Positions 21,573 through 33,692 are shown, counted from the stretch's first letter. The stretch is 64,000 nt of DNA from Zoroaster sp. YZ-2022 (GCA_029582265.1 CM055816.1:81710472-81774471); one strand, 5' to 3'. Made by a program: numbers and translations. The notes: a model not told the origin generated them from the letters alone.

Positions 21573-22800
21573 GCTTTTCTCTTTCACAATGAGTATCATT
21601 TTACACAACACAAAGATTAAGTTCCATCTAAAACGCATTTTAAGGATTCTTGTACTTGACTTCGAGGTTAACTTTAAGCAGATCCTTGGTTTTTATCAGT
21701 TTCCAAGATGTGATTACAAGAATACATTACCCCCAAGGTATAGATGCCTGGTTCTCATGAACCAACCTGTAATTATCTAGATCATTTCAATAACATCAAG
21801 ACTGATTTTCAGTTCAAAGCAGTCAAACAGTAAAGATTCGCGGTGACATTAAATCACACCAAACAAATTACTAAATGATATGTTTATATGTTACCCCTAC
21901 CCTCTCAAAGACATTCCCGGAGTACTGGTATTATACTAGAGCATTAAAACCTTTCAAACTAACAGCACTATCATTGTTATCACAAGTACATCGATTCTGT
22001 TTTATGACTGTGCAGATTTGTGCAAAATCTATGTATGAGGTGTTATATAACAAATATTGACTGCTTTCACTCGTGGCACAGTAAAACTAGCCTCGGAAAT
22101 ATAGAACGCTTGTGGGATCATCTTGGGAGACTAATTGTTATTGTGCCACTCACAGCAGTCAATATTTGTATATTAAAGCTACACATAATTGACGTTGTTT
22201 AGAGCTTGTCTTTAATAATGTCTTTCATGAGCTTTGTGCTCAAATACTAGCAACAACAATGCTGCAAAGTATGTTTGGATGTCATGCAACAGACTATAAG
22301 TTAAGTTTGTTGGTTTAACCACATTTCATCCACCACTGATTTGTTCTTTCCAATTGTACACTGGCTATATCATAATTGACACGCAAGTAATAACTGCCAT
22401 GTGACCCCGCACTGAAAATCAAGCCTGAGGTTACATGTATAACCAACAACATTTCGTCCTCTACTGACTTGTCAGCTGCCATTATGTACACCGACTCTAC
22501 CGTACAAATGTAAAGGTTAACACCTTGAATTTTAAAGATGTGTATCTAAACTCTATCTAAACTATTCTAATTCACACGGGCTAAGAGGACTGATGTAAAT
22601 TAAAATAATCCCTGAAGTAACACTCACAAAAGCTGGCTAATTATAACTGACTATACATACTGGACATGAAAGCTCTAAAGTCTCGAACTGAAGCAGCCAG
22701 TGGATCTTCATATATGACGTTTTGCATAATTCATTTTTATCAATTTTATGATCAAATGCTTTATACTCAGCATTCGGTACTCACATTTCCCCGCATTCTG
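21573..22800. other. No gene seen
   Basis: AT-rich sequence with no recognised exon or element. If gene copy A has more exons, they may be here, but I could not identify them. Confidence 0.35.
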
Positions 22801-22819
22801 TCCCGACACATGTACATGT

Positions 22820-24422
22820 ACATTACGTTCCATGTTGCGGGCGGTGGTGCCTGCGGTTAAGTGTTTGTATGTATACATGCTTTGGGCTTTTTGCTTATGT
22901 ACTGTCTAAGTGTTGACAGTTGGACGTGCTAGTTCATTCTGGCAGTTCTGGTGTGTGAACCTATTTATACTGGTTTGATGGATCCGCAGGCAACCAATCA
23001 GCAATGGCGTTATTTGCTAAGTGGTTTGTTTGGTTAATATGCTGGAACTTGCAGCAAATGAGAGCGCAATAATTGCAGGGCTTTTGTCAATTTGGAGGGA
23101 AATTTTCTGACTTAGCGTCACTTTGTCACAGCTTGTGATTTAAGTCTAAATTTATAACAATTTGCTCTGGCAAATTGATCGGATTTTCCTTTGCTTAGCG
23201 TATCTTTCCGGATTTTACTTACACAAGGGTGAAAGGTTCATTTTTTGTGAGTTATTCAGCAGCATTGATATATCAGGGAACGATTTTCTACGGTTTAATT
23301 TGCTTCATCCCGGTGCTTCTTGGGATCTTTATATTCGCTGAGAGACTTACGCACGTTGGGCCGGACGGGCCGTAACTGTTAATTCATACTCGTCAGCTTG
23401 GTGCACATTCGCGGCGGGTTGTTCGCCCGCAACAAACTGCAAGGTAGAGCTCTCTTCTAAACACCTCACAAAAAGAAAGTCCCCACCTGTATGTTTAAAA
23501 AATATTTTTAAATTTTAGAGACTTATGAGCATAAACATGATATGACGATTTAGCCTGATCATCGACACACATGTTGCAAGCAAGATTTGTGCGGATAACG
23601 TTGCGCATCACTGCACACAACTCGGTTGATTGTGTGGGGGTACCTGTTCATTTCTCGGAACTTTGCATTGTGGCTCAAAATAACGCCCCTGAACTCCGTG
23701 TTTTTTCTTCGCTGGAGACTACCAAAGTACCATCTACGGAATTTTCGCTGGACTGACATGATTTTCCAGCCTTTCTGATTTTTCATTTGAAGCTATCGGC
23801 TTTGGTGCTTGGACACATTAAATATCTTCTCGGTGTTCGCTTGGACTGTGAGGCAACGGATTGTCGGATTATTTTTCTTTAAGGACTGTTTGAAGCGTCG
23901 TGCTTTTCTTTGCTATGTTTGCTTGGAGCCTACGGAATTGCAGCAATGCAGTGACTGTTTTTTTTTTAAATTAAAGACACTGTCGGCGATAATTATTCGC
24001 TTTCGTGTTCGCTTGGAGGCTACTAAAGGACCAGGAGGAAAGATGTTTCTTCATGGACTCTTTGATTGCTGAAGCTACCGTCGCCGTGCTTTTTCTTCGC
24101 ATGCCGTGTTCGCTTGAAGGCTACGGAATTTTTTCCAGACTTTCCAGGAGTTCACACTTGGGGGCAAACGTTGCGCATGCGGAGTGACTTTTTCTTCGCC
24201 TGGAATTCACAGAATTTTTCTTCTTCAGTGACTTTTTCATTTGACAATTTTGTCTTAACAATTTTTATTCAACTTACATTCGTTCGTACGGAATGCCGCG
24301 GTCGAAGCGGGCAGTTCGTGCGCCGGCACGTTTTGCTGAGGGCATGGAGCCGTCGCCGCCCACGAGGACTCGGACAAGAGTCTCTGGCAACCTTGCTCCC
24401 GTTCCTGCTAGGCCTATAGGCC
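22820..24422 (+). other. Possible retroelement leader with diverged tandem units and a short basic ORF
   Basis: Between 23700 and 24140 a phrase like TTCGCTTGGAGGCTACGGAA recurs about five times at 80-130 bp spacing (about 23708, 23837, 23920, 24010, 24108), which suggests old tandem duplication. A GC-richer frame then starts at ATG 24293 with MPRSKRAVRAPARFAEG. Its tail is overwritten by the TIR element that begins at 24425. The layout of repeats followed by a basic ORF resembles the 5' end of some retrotransposons, but no pol motif follows, so this is only a suggestion. Confidence 0.3.
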
Positions 24423-24838
24423 TAATGCAGCGGTCAAATGGAATCTTCACATACCCCTCTCAAACCTCGTTCAAGATTTGACGCCGTTTCGACGTCGAAT
24501 CTTCAGGTCAAAAATTTACATTATGGGTGAAACTTGACCGTAATTATTTTTGGGAGGTGTGAATCTTGACCTAAAGTTTTTCAAAGAAGGGTGAATCTTT
24601 GCCTTAAAAAAATTACATGTGGGTGAAACCTTGTCGAAAATCCTCATTAATAATGATGGAAATGCGTCGAACTTGAAACCAACTAACGTCAAAACGGAAC
24701 TAAAACAAATAACTGACTAGTATTTTCCGTTTGTCAGTTCAGATCTCGATATATCTGTATAGTATAGGCCTAGGCTATAGCGCTTTTGCGTTAGCCATCA
24801 CATATCTCGAAGCTAATTACCCGGATGTTTCTTTGTAG

Positions 24839-25066
24839 CATATCAGCGTACTTTCCACAGCTACATTATGGCTTAATTCGCATCCTCCTAATAGTATTTC
24901 TATGGTATCAGCACATCGTCTGCTGCGTCATAGAAATACATTGCATTGTATCATATCAGCGTACTTTCCACAGCTACATTATGGCTTCATTCGCATCCTC
25001 CTAATATTATTTTTATGGTATCAGCACATCGTCTGCTGCGTTATGGAAATACATTGCATTGCATGA
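24839..25066. repeat. Tandem duplication, 114-bp unit
   Basis: Two adjacent copies, starting CATATCAGCGTACTTTCC at 24839 and 24953, differ at only a few positions. They lie within the 4.26-kb TIR element. Confidence 0.9.
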
Positions 25067-26146
25067 TCATGATGTAACCAACCTGACTTCAGTCAGTCAC
25101 AGGGTGCGGAAAAAACGAAATGTCTTGAACTTTTTGATTATTTGATTCATTGAGCCTACTACCAGCTTGGTATAAATTAAAAAGATCTTTACCCATTTTA
25201 CTTTAATATATTTTTTCAATGATACGCGAAGTAGTGTTGGGGAAATATGAGCACGGGTGCCCCGGCTCTGGATAATAGTGATATCACTGCGAGTGCGAGA
25301 CCTGATCGGTAGGCTGTAGCTTAGGCTAACGTTAGAAGTGCTTTGAAAATGATGTCAAAATTAATAATTCTCATTAAAAAAACGTAGACTTGTGGCTGTG
25401 TAATAGTGAATATTGGAAAATTTCGATCACATATAATTCCGTTATGTAAAAGTCTAATTTGGTAAATTTCTTTCTGGTTTCTGAGTGATAGCCTAACGTT
25501 AACGTTAGGGCCTATGTAATGTGTGGGGCCGTATACGTTAGAGACGCCTGTGGTACTAGGCCTATATCCATAACGTTAGGCATACGTAGTATGTACTAAC
25601 GTTACTCGTTAGTACTTGTAGGCTAGGCCAGTTAGTTTAATTATGGCCTGGGCCAACATTTTAGTTTTTGTCACAACCCAGTTCGTTTCTAACAACATTA
25701 CACGTATGTTACCAATGGGACTTTTTATTGTGATGTAATAAATAAATGTCTGTCAACAAGAAATGAACAACGACAATGAAAGAAAAGGCCTGTAAGTTGG
25801 TATTCTTTTTAGTTTCCAATGTATTGTATCAATATTTCTATTTGGAAGTATTTACAGGGTGTTTACAAAGTTTATATTAATGCTGTGGTGCTTTTTTTTA
25901 AGTGGACATTGTAGAGTTTTGTATCATGGCAGATTATTTATCATCTTTGTTGTTATCATTAGCATTATCCTTGACAAGGTTAGTTTCAGGAAAAAGGAAT
26001 TCCTGCGATATAATAAACATCTGTACAGAATATGGAATTACTGGTTTCTTTCCTTTTGGTGATACAGGCCCATCTTGTTCTACCACACCTTGCAAGAACA
26101 TGGAAGCTATTAGAGGCATTACTACTGCATATCTCCTCCATGTAGG

Positions 26147-26235
26147 GGCAGCCGTGGTCTAGTGGACACACCTTCAGTTTGGCAAGCCAACCTAGCGTCC
26201 TGGTTTGAATCCTGGTGTTCTACCAGTGCTTAACA
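26147..26235 (+). mobile_element. tRNA-like sequence (SINE head or tRNA pseudogene)
   Basis: GGCAGCCGTGGTCTAGTGGA provides an A box and GGTTTGAATCC a B box at normal spacing. The acceptor stem is not convincing and no SINE core follows, so a degraded tRNA-derived repeat is more likely than a functional tRNA. Confidence 0.5.
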
Positions 26236-26429
26236 ACTGGTTTATAAAACAGCCGTGGACATCTCTATATAACCTTAGCTGTTGAAAAAGAGATGTAAAA
26301 TACCCCCAAAAACCAACCCAGTGATAGGGATACCTTCCACTTCAAAACCCACATGGGGCATCATGTGTGGTAACATTGTTGGTTTTAGATATTTTCGGGA
26401 TATTTTTGACAACTATTACATAGTAATAG

Positions 26430-26715
26430 AACAGAGGAGGTGCGATGGCCTAGTGGTAGAAACTCGGCCTCAAGACGAAAGGACCCGAGTTCGAGTCTCG
26501 GCTAGGACTACTGCATTGTGTCCTTGAGCAAGACACTTAACTTACTTTGCTTCAGTCGACTCAGCTGTAGAATGAGTACCAGCGATGGTGGGAAGCTAAC
26601 CTGCGATGGACTGGCGTTCTGTCCAAGGGGAGTAAAACTCCTATCCACTTGCGTCATGGAAACAGGAGATAAGCACTGGCCCTATAAGCCATGCCTACAT
26701 GAGTGGTTTGGATAG
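26430..26715 (+). mobile_element. tRNA-derived SINE, second subtype
   Basis: The head GTGCGATGGCCTAGTGGTAG and the B-box-like GAGTTCGAGTCTC are followed by TGTCCTTGAGCAAGACACTT, a core shared with the SINEs at 9530, 50253 and 62705. The tail (GCGATGGACTGGCG, then AAGCACTGGCCCTATAAGCC) is different from theirs. It is contained in the 4.26-kb TIR element. Confidence 0.8.
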
Positions 26716-28400
26716 ATTTAGCTTAATAAAACAGAAAAATAGTTCAGTCTCATAATATTTGCTTCTGACTGCCACATGATACCTTTTGTCAACAACGGGT
26801 GAGATCCCCTTTTTTCCCATGGAAAGTGGAGTGTTTATTATGGGCAGGAGAAACGTCTTCAAAAGTTTTTATATCTTTGTTTTTCAATTTTGAGACAAGG
26901 AAAGAGGAAGCAAACAGACATTTTAAAGTTGTGCATCATATTTATTTTCTCTGGCCACACTTTATTTCATATTGCTGTTAAGATAAACTACCATAATACT
27001 GTTGCATTCCCCACTTTTGTGGGTCAACAAAATAATAGTCGGACACAAACTTTGTTGTGACAATCTCAATCAATGGGGTTGGTTTATTATTAACATCACT
27101 ATTTAACAATGGCACTAGTAACATGTATGACAGGAGTGGTAGCGTATAGGTACATGTCAATAGTTAAACTTATATACTTGTGCTAAGTTCCGAATAGGGT
27201 GTACGAATACCAACTATTGGGTACAGTCAGTGGGGACCATCGTTCGTTCATGCGGCTTGTCACTCGGCATACGGTACGGGCACTGCTATACCGAGAGACG
27301 GGCGGCTGGTCGGTCTCTACGACGGGGACCACCAGGGCTTGACTACCGGGGTGTCTGGACGGGGCCAGAGTGTGTATCAGACCGCATAGCTACATGTAGG
27401 CGAACCAATGGCCATATCGACGCCCTGCACCATTGGTTTAACGAACGAGGCACTGCACTGTTAATAGTTCGGTATATCGCACTGTCATGGATCGGATCGA
27501 GTCGCATAGATTTCATTCGGAACCGCACTTCTCGCTGAGATCAGGAAATCTTGGGGATTATATAGAAATCTGGGGCCTAGGAATGAATAAAACATAAGCC
27601 TACTTTAGCGTCTTAGCCAATGAGAAGCTTGGCTTCCGCGTCTAAGGGTAGAAACGTGTGCAAAATCAGGACATACAACAGGTCCTTGTTCCAAATAAGG
27701 TAAGGTATTTGACGAAAGTGAAGTGATCAACAACTTAGAAAGGAGGGCGTGTTCAAGGGGAAAATGCTTACTGGGCATGTTAAGCTATTTGCTTGGATGC
27801 TAAGCTATTACTGCATGAGGGGAACAGCGGCTGTGCTTGGGTAGGGAGCACTATACACGCGGGCCACGGCTAATGACTGAGCGGGTCAGCCACGGTGACT
27901 GTTTGGCCGTGGTTCAACCACGAACCGTGTTCGGTCTGAAGGGGTTGACTCCGAGGAAAGTATTCGGAAAATAGACTAAGTCCAAAGGACGGCTCCAAGC
28001 CACGTGGCGGGAGGGTGTGGCACGCACACAGGGCTCTCGCTGGTGTTGCATTATGCATTGCGTTGGCGCTGGATATGCATGAGCAAAAGTAGCGTCCTTG
28101 TATGGATTGCATATTCATAGCGGACAATCGAGGGTCCGGGGAAACAACCATGGGACTTAGACTGCTTGAAATTGCATCGTCAGCAAAATATTGAAAGTGG
28201 AAGAAGTGAACTATAAGGGGTGCTAATATTTATCAAAATCAAAGGGTAAGATTCGTAACAATACAACAATGTATCATACAAGAAAATAACAGAGAGTAAC
28301 AAAATAGAAAATGATGATGGTACAATAGGAAGAAAAGGTTGGCTCTTTACTTTTGACTGATTGAAGTACATGTGCCATAAAAAGAAGGAACCAAAAACAT
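26716..28400. other. Interior of the TIR element, no gene seen
   Basis: Open frames up to about 100 codons, for example at 27230-27538 plus, show no known domain, and a competing open frame lies on the other strand. GC content is raised at 27230-28150 compared with the flanks. Confidence 0.35.
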
Positions 28401-28688
28401 TTTTTCTCTTTGGTGAATCTTTACCTTAAAAAATGGCTGAGGTGAATCTTCACCTAAAAAATTTAGCTGAGGTGAATCTTCACCTAAAAAAATGGCCGTG
28501 GTGAATTTTCACCCGAATTTTTTTGGGTAATGGTGAATCTTGACCTGATTTTGTATTGAGGCAGGTGAATCTTTGCCTAAAAAATATTGCATGCGGGTGA
28601 ATCTTGACCTAAAAAAAATTCAGAAAAAGGTGAAATGGGGTGAACGCTTGAGGGGGGTATGTGAAGATTACATTTGACCGCTGCATTA

Positions 28689-29853
28689 ATGTAGCCCTTT
28701 TCAAATATCTTCTGTCGCAAAATAAGTCAGTTGACTTCAATAAATAAAAAATATACTTTTGCTGATAACAATAGCAATGCAATGCAGAAACCTCACTTCT
28801 GAATAGATTTAAACTACTGAATATCATATCTGAACCAACGGGTTATGGGTGTTTAGATAAATCAACAAATAAAACTTGGTATTTTCCATCATTTGTGTTC
28901 GTAATCGTGCAAACATGGACCAACATGAAGCTCATTGTTAACTGTCTCTTTCATCACCTGTGATTTTAACGACTGTTATGGAAAAAATGCATGGTATGAA
29001 CCAACATTAACTTGAAAGATTGTTATACAGTTGCATTAATATGGAAGCGTAGAAAGGACATTGTACAAAACGTCATAATTATGACTTAATTTCTCATAGT
29101 TGGGAGATATTATGTAAGTATAAGTATGACTTAAGCTGTCATAATTTTATGAATTAATATGTCATAATTTTGAATTTAAAACTCCCCATTAGTCTCATAA
29201 TATCTCATAATGTAACTTATTAATTAGTTAACTGATGACCATGCCTTGTTTCGATCTAATGCGCTTGTTTGCATTATGCATTTACAGTCGGACAGAAGAG
29301 CTGTACTGCCTTTTTGCAGTCATTATTCCTCCACATGTTCAAACTAAGTCGAGTTAACTCATAATTATGACATATTAGGTAATCGTTTTGTCTTAGCGTA
29401 GGACTAAAGCTATCTCATAGTTTTGAGATAGTCATAATTATTAGTTTTTCTCCATGCCCCTTTAACGCCTCCGTACATTTACTTTTAATAAAGTTATGTG
29501 TTAAAGTTTAAGCAGAATTAACTGTCTCGCTTCTGGGTTTTTTGTATGTTCTGCCAAACATCGTAAATTGATGCTGTACAGTAAATTAACGACTGATAGG
29601 ATGCTGGAAATGTTAGGAGTTATTATAAGAAAAATGAGTAAAGTTTGCTTTAGAAATATAAATCAAACACTATGAATCACATTTTAAATTATGTTGGACT
29701 ACTAGTTTTACAAACTTAAAAGATGTGTTATCTTTGTCCTAGGCCCTGTCCACCTCATTGACTGCAGGTCTAACCCATGTGCGCAACCTTAGATAAAGAG
29801 AAAGTGCCTGTCGATGATTTGTAGGCGGTCTTGCCCTGTTCTGTGCCATGTAC
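28689..29853. other. No gene seen
   Basis: AT-rich sequence. Words like CATAATTATGAC recur at 29070-29170 and 29360-29440. No exon is recognised. Confidence 0.4.
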
Positions 29854-31303
29854 TTAATTGCATAAGTGAAATACATCCTCATCACATGGATAGTCTCTGA
29901 AGATACATTCATCCAAGCAGGGTTGAAGCTGTCTGATGTTCACATCAGTGAGCTGATCTGTGTGACCATGCAACTCGGGCATCGTGTATAAAGTCAGTGG
30001 CCGCCCGTTGGGAACATTCTGGTTTGTAGACTTCCTGATTCTGTGGCAGTTCCATTCGCGAACCACTTCATCTAGCCCATCCTGAAAAGTACATCAAAAT
30101 TTACCATTATACGTAATACATGATCACATAGATAATTATGTCGCGTAATTGCCTCAAACGTGGTAACAAATTGTCCAACAAGTTTGAGTCAGTGACACAA
30201 GTTTATGATAATTTAAATACTTTACTTCAGTCATTACTTATGTGAGTTGTAACAGGAAACTTGATCAATCAATTGTCAAGTGTAGACTAAAGCTGACATC
30301 TGCTGTTTAAATCACAATCAAGTGACATATTCACTGAAAGCAGTGATTCAATGTAAAGTCATTTTCCCATAATGAATCGAGCAATTTAATTTAAGTTTGA
30401 CTGGATAATTTTTGACATACAAAATTTCTTCAGCTGTATTGGCCTAAATGCGAAAAAGTAGAATTTCTACCTCGCATACCTGTATCAGTTTCATAAAGCA
30501 AAACTGCAAGATGTTGGTATCCAAAAAGTCTCCAGTGAAAGCCCCCTCATCTCTTAGCTGCCCAAAGAAATTCATCCAGTACTGGGAAAAGGATTACGGA
30601 AGGATGCACCACCAACTTTCAATTCTTTGATTATGTGGACTTGTTCCGTAGATAAAAGATTGCCTGTCGGAAAGAAATGTTTGAAATGCGGCCACCGATC
30701 CATTTTCAGTTCCACAGTCTCCTCTTACAAGTTTTGGATGCCCCATTCTGCTACGTACTGCGTCAATATAATATCCACCAATGATACGAGGATCGCTGTT
30801 GGTTTTATAGACGTTCAACCTTATAACAAATCTAGAAAAACCGTCTATACACCCGCTGATACAAAAACCAAAGGGTTTCAGTTTGTCGTAGGAATCAAAG
30901 TGCCAGATAAAGTTGGGTCCCCTAGCAAAATAGGCACGTCTTCTTAGACGGTTATGGCTACGCAGGAGAACACCTTCAGGGTCCAGAATTTGAATCAGGA
31001 GTCGAACTGTTTCGCGAGAGACAACAAATCCATGCTGAATACACCTCAGGTGCATCAGCCTATATCCGTAATGACTTCCTCTCCTGATGTTTTCCGTGAT
31101 GAACCTGGCAACATCTATAACATCAGATTTGTTTTTCCTTCGAAAAAGGCCTAGCCTCTTTAAACTTCGTTTGAGAGTTCGCATATTGACAATTATTCTA
31201 TGATTCAGTGCCAGTGCATTAATGATTTCCTTATACTGAAGTCCTAGAGAGAAGTACAGCTGGATGTGTGCATCGTGTTCCATTCTTGATTCGTTCACAC
31301 CCT
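29854..31303 (-). pseudogene. Integrase-core (rve-like, DDE) domain gene with one internal stop
   Basis: On the minus strand an exon runs 31303 to 30480 (acceptor TTTTTTAG, donor CAG/GTATGC) and a second runs 30081 to 29854 (acceptor TACTTTTCAG, stop TAA). Exon 1 has an N-terminal helix-turn-helix-like region (LGLQYKEIINALAL, LKRLGLFRRKN) and then an RNase H-fold integrase core. The candidate acidic residues are Asp in WHFDSYDKLKPFG, Asp in LVRGDCGTEN and Glu in NQRIESWW. A TAA at 30594-30596 interrupts the frame just after SWWCILP, yet the same frame continues with QYWMNFFGQLRDEGAFTGDF to the donor. Exon 2 reads REWNCHRIR, GRPLTLYTMPELHG and CDEDVFHLC. The order matches a large animal family of integrase-like proteins whose role is unknown. 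With one stop and intact splice sites this is a young pseudogene or a sequence error. Further 5' exons are likely. Confidence 0.8.
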
Positions 31304-32200
31304 AAAAAACAAAATAAGGATTTGTTATGGTTTCGAAAACAATTTTCTGGGAAAATAAATTCAAGACACTCCAAAACATCAAATTTCACGGGATGATCGC
31401 TAATACTGTCTTACAAAACAGTATTACCGCAGTTGATGAAACTTTCTAGGCCAAGTCCAGTTTCTGAGCATGCCAATAAAATTAATGTACAGTGGGCTAT
31501 AAAATAATTTCAAAACAAAAACCATTTATTTAGTAAATATAACCAGAGGGATCCCTCGTTGTAATATTGCATTTAATACTAAAATATGACATTCGTCTTT
31601 TGTAAAATGAGACTTAAAGGATGTCTTTGATATCAACTTCAATAAAGAATTGGAATTATGTATTTTATTATCCTAAAGTAGTAACAGGAAGGGAGTATTA
31701 AATACCTGGGTTGTATGTCACGCAATGCTTATTTATATATAGGCAACCACTCCAAGACAAATTCTCATTGTCACATTTCCAATTTTCAGACGATTTCTTT
31801 TAAGTATGATTTTCAAATGATTATAACTTTCAGGCGGATACAAAAGACAGAATAAGTGCTAGAAATGTGTAATTTTAATGTAAAGATCGATTATCTCCAC
31901 TAGTTTTAGCAAATATATCATCTTATCATTGTTTTCTAATGGTGGACCTTCGGCCTATTAAAAGAACTCTTATTGTGATGTACAGTTAGGCCTATACCAC
32001 TATATTCCGAGAAATGTGGGCTAGAACATGCTTACCTTTTCATTTTGCGTCACTTGTTGATTTAAATATATACGCTCTACGTGTCGTCAGACTGCATTTC
32101 TTAACAAAATTCAGCAGGCAAAGGGCGAGCATAATCGAAAAGCTAAATTTAACGTTTCAAAAAGGTTGAATAGAAGGTTGAATACAATAATAGCCGGTTA
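31304..32200. other. No gene seen
   Basis: AT-rich sequence upstream of the minus-strand integrase-like gene. It could hold that gene's 5' exon or promoter, but I found no clear exon. Confidence 0.35.
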
Positions 32201-32202
32201 TT

Positions 32203-32606
32203 TAAGTGGCGGCCGCCAGTTATTAAGTGGCGGCCGCCAGTTAACTAAGTGGCGGCCGCCAGTTATTAAGTGGCGGCCGCCAGTTAACTAAGTGGCGGCC
32301 GCCAGTTAACTAAGTGGCGGCCGCCTGTTAACTAAGTGGCGGCCGCCAGTTAACTAAGTGGCGGCCGCCAGTTATTAAGTGGCGGCCGCCAGTTAACTAA
32401 GTGGCGGCCGCCAGTTAACTAAGTGGCGGCCGCCAGTTATTAAGTGGCGGCCGCCAGTTAACTAAGTGGCGGCCGCCAGTTAACTAAGTGGCGGCCGCCA
32501 GTTAACTAAGTGGCGGCCGCCAGTTAACTAAGTGGCGGCCGCCAGTTATTAAGTGGCGGCCGCCAGTTAACTAAGTGGCGGCCGCCAGTTATTTAAGTGG
32601 CGGCAA
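32203..32606. repeat. 22/21-bp minisatellite with a NotI site in every unit
   Basis: I count 18 copies of GGCGGCCGCC, each followed by AGTTAACTAAGT (22-bp unit) or AGTTATTAAGT (21-bp unit). Every unit contains the palindrome GGCGGCCGCC, with NotI octamer GCGGCCGC, and most also the palindrome AGTTAACT. The GC- and CpG-dense core is very unlike the AT-rich surroundings. Confidence 0.95.
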
Positions 32607-32608
32607 CC

Positions 32609-32757
32609 AGATGAAAGAGAAACACTTACACGTGAAAGAGAAACGCACCGCTGTGAAAGAGAAACACTCGCACTTGAATGAGAAACGCACCGCTGTGAAT
32701 GAGAAACGCATTGCTGTGAAAGAGAAACACTCCCACTTGAAAGAGAAACGCACCGTG
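32609..32757 (+). repeat. 21-bp GAAAGAGAAAC minisatellite
   Basis: Seven imperfect units of the type GTGAAAGAGAAACGCACCGCT follow the NotI array directly. GAAAGAGAAAC fits the interferon-regulatory-factor consensus GAAANNGAAA. Two units have GAATGAGAAAC. The units keep a reading frame (KEKRTAV, KEKHSHL) because 21 is a multiple of three; I treat that as incidental. Confidence 0.85.
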
Positions 32758-32986
32758 GCACCAATGGGCTTCCGTACTTCACCTACCAAATTGCAAAAAA
32801 CAGTTCTTACTTCGTACTGATGCATCCAACATCGGCATTGGAGCCGTTCTTCTGCAACGTGAAGACAACATTGACTTCCCAGTTGCATATGCTATTAAGA
32901 AACTTCTCCCAAGAGAGCGATCATACTCAACAATTGAACGAGAGTGCCTAGCTATCATATGGGCAGTTCAGAAATTTCAAATGCTA
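32758..32986 (+). pseudogene. Gypsy-type RNase H fragment
   Basis: The plus strand reads LRTDASNIGIGAVLLQ, then PVAYAIKKLLPRERSYSTIE and then ECLAIIWAVQKF. This is the RNase H segment of an LTR retrotransposon polyprotein (TDAS ... E ... A). It is cut on the right by a MITE at 32987 and on the left by the minisatellites. No other pol domain is present. Confidence 0.8.
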
Positions 32987-33325
32987 CACTGTAAAAAATT
33001 ACCCGTAAAATTTACGGTAGAAACTCGTGCAGCGAGTTGCCAGCCTTCTACCGTATTTTTTACGTTTGAACCGTATTATAATTTACGATAAACCGTTATT
33101 TTACGGTGAAAAGTCTGTAAATACTACGGCTGACGTGTTTTTGTTAACCGTAAATTTTAATGCAGATCATACTTTTTAGCGTATTTTTTACTTGTGGACC
33201 GTATTCTTATTTACGTTACACCATTTTTTTTACGGTGAAAAGTCCGCAAATACAACAGGTGACGTATTTTGGTAACCGTAATTTTTACGACAGACCATAC
33301 TTTTTACTGTTTGTTTTACAGAGTA
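32987..33325. mobile_element. MITE with CACTGTAAAA-type ends
   Basis: The left end CACTGTAAAAAATTAC and the right end TTTTACAGAGT are inverted relative to each other. The interior contains many inverted copies of ACCGTAAATTTTA / TTTACGGT. It has no coding capacity. It directly interrupts the Gypsy RNase H fragment. The superfamily (possibly hAT) is not certain. Confidence 0.6.
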
Positions 33326-33692
33326 TTACCGTTAATAGTAATCCTCCAAAACACCTCCGACCCCCAATTTAAAAAAAAACAAAAAACTAAATGATAATGC
33401 TGTTTTGCTTTTAAGTCCTGTTTTTAGAAGGTACAATTTGTTGGATGCATCTATACTGCTGATTCTGGTCTTCGATGTCAACATGGGCAGATCAATGACA
33501 ACATGTCAATACACACTCTCATACATTCTCATACATTGCATACATACTATATTGTACGTATATTTTCTATCTTTTATAAACTTTTGTAAGTTGAACACTT
33601 TTTAATAATAAGTCTTACAAAAAAATGTGGATTATTTGAAATGGAATCAGTCTCCTTCCTTCCAGCCTCAGTTTGCTTACATTACTTTGAAT
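33326..33692. other. No gene seen
   Basis: Short AT-rich stretch running into the assembly gap. Confidence 0.4.

Larger units (their letters stand above)
24423..28688. mobile_element. 4.26-kb TIR element with TA target duplication, non-autonomous
   Basis: The left end, ATGCAGCGGTCAAATG at 24425, is repeated inverted at the right end, closing at 28686. The TIR continues with a mismatch (AATCTTCACATACCCC) for about 38 bp. TA lies outside both ends (24423-24424 and 28687-28688). Inside both ends are subterminal repeats of AGGTGAATCTTCACCT, itself a palindrome, with variants such as GGTGAATCTTGACC: about five at 24500-24640 and seven at 28410-28610. No transposase is visible. The interior contains a 114-bp duplication, a tRNA-like sequence and a SINE. 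The superfamily is undetermined. Confidence 0.75.

Noticed and set aside
27230..27538. 102-codon Arg-rich plus-strand frame in the TIR element
   Set aside because: It has no recognisable domain, an overlapping antisense frame of similar quality, and probably results from higher GC content.
32203..32606. CRISPR-like array of palindromic repeats
   Set aside because: There are no unique spacers, the context is eukaryotic, and units are head to tail; it is a minisatellite.
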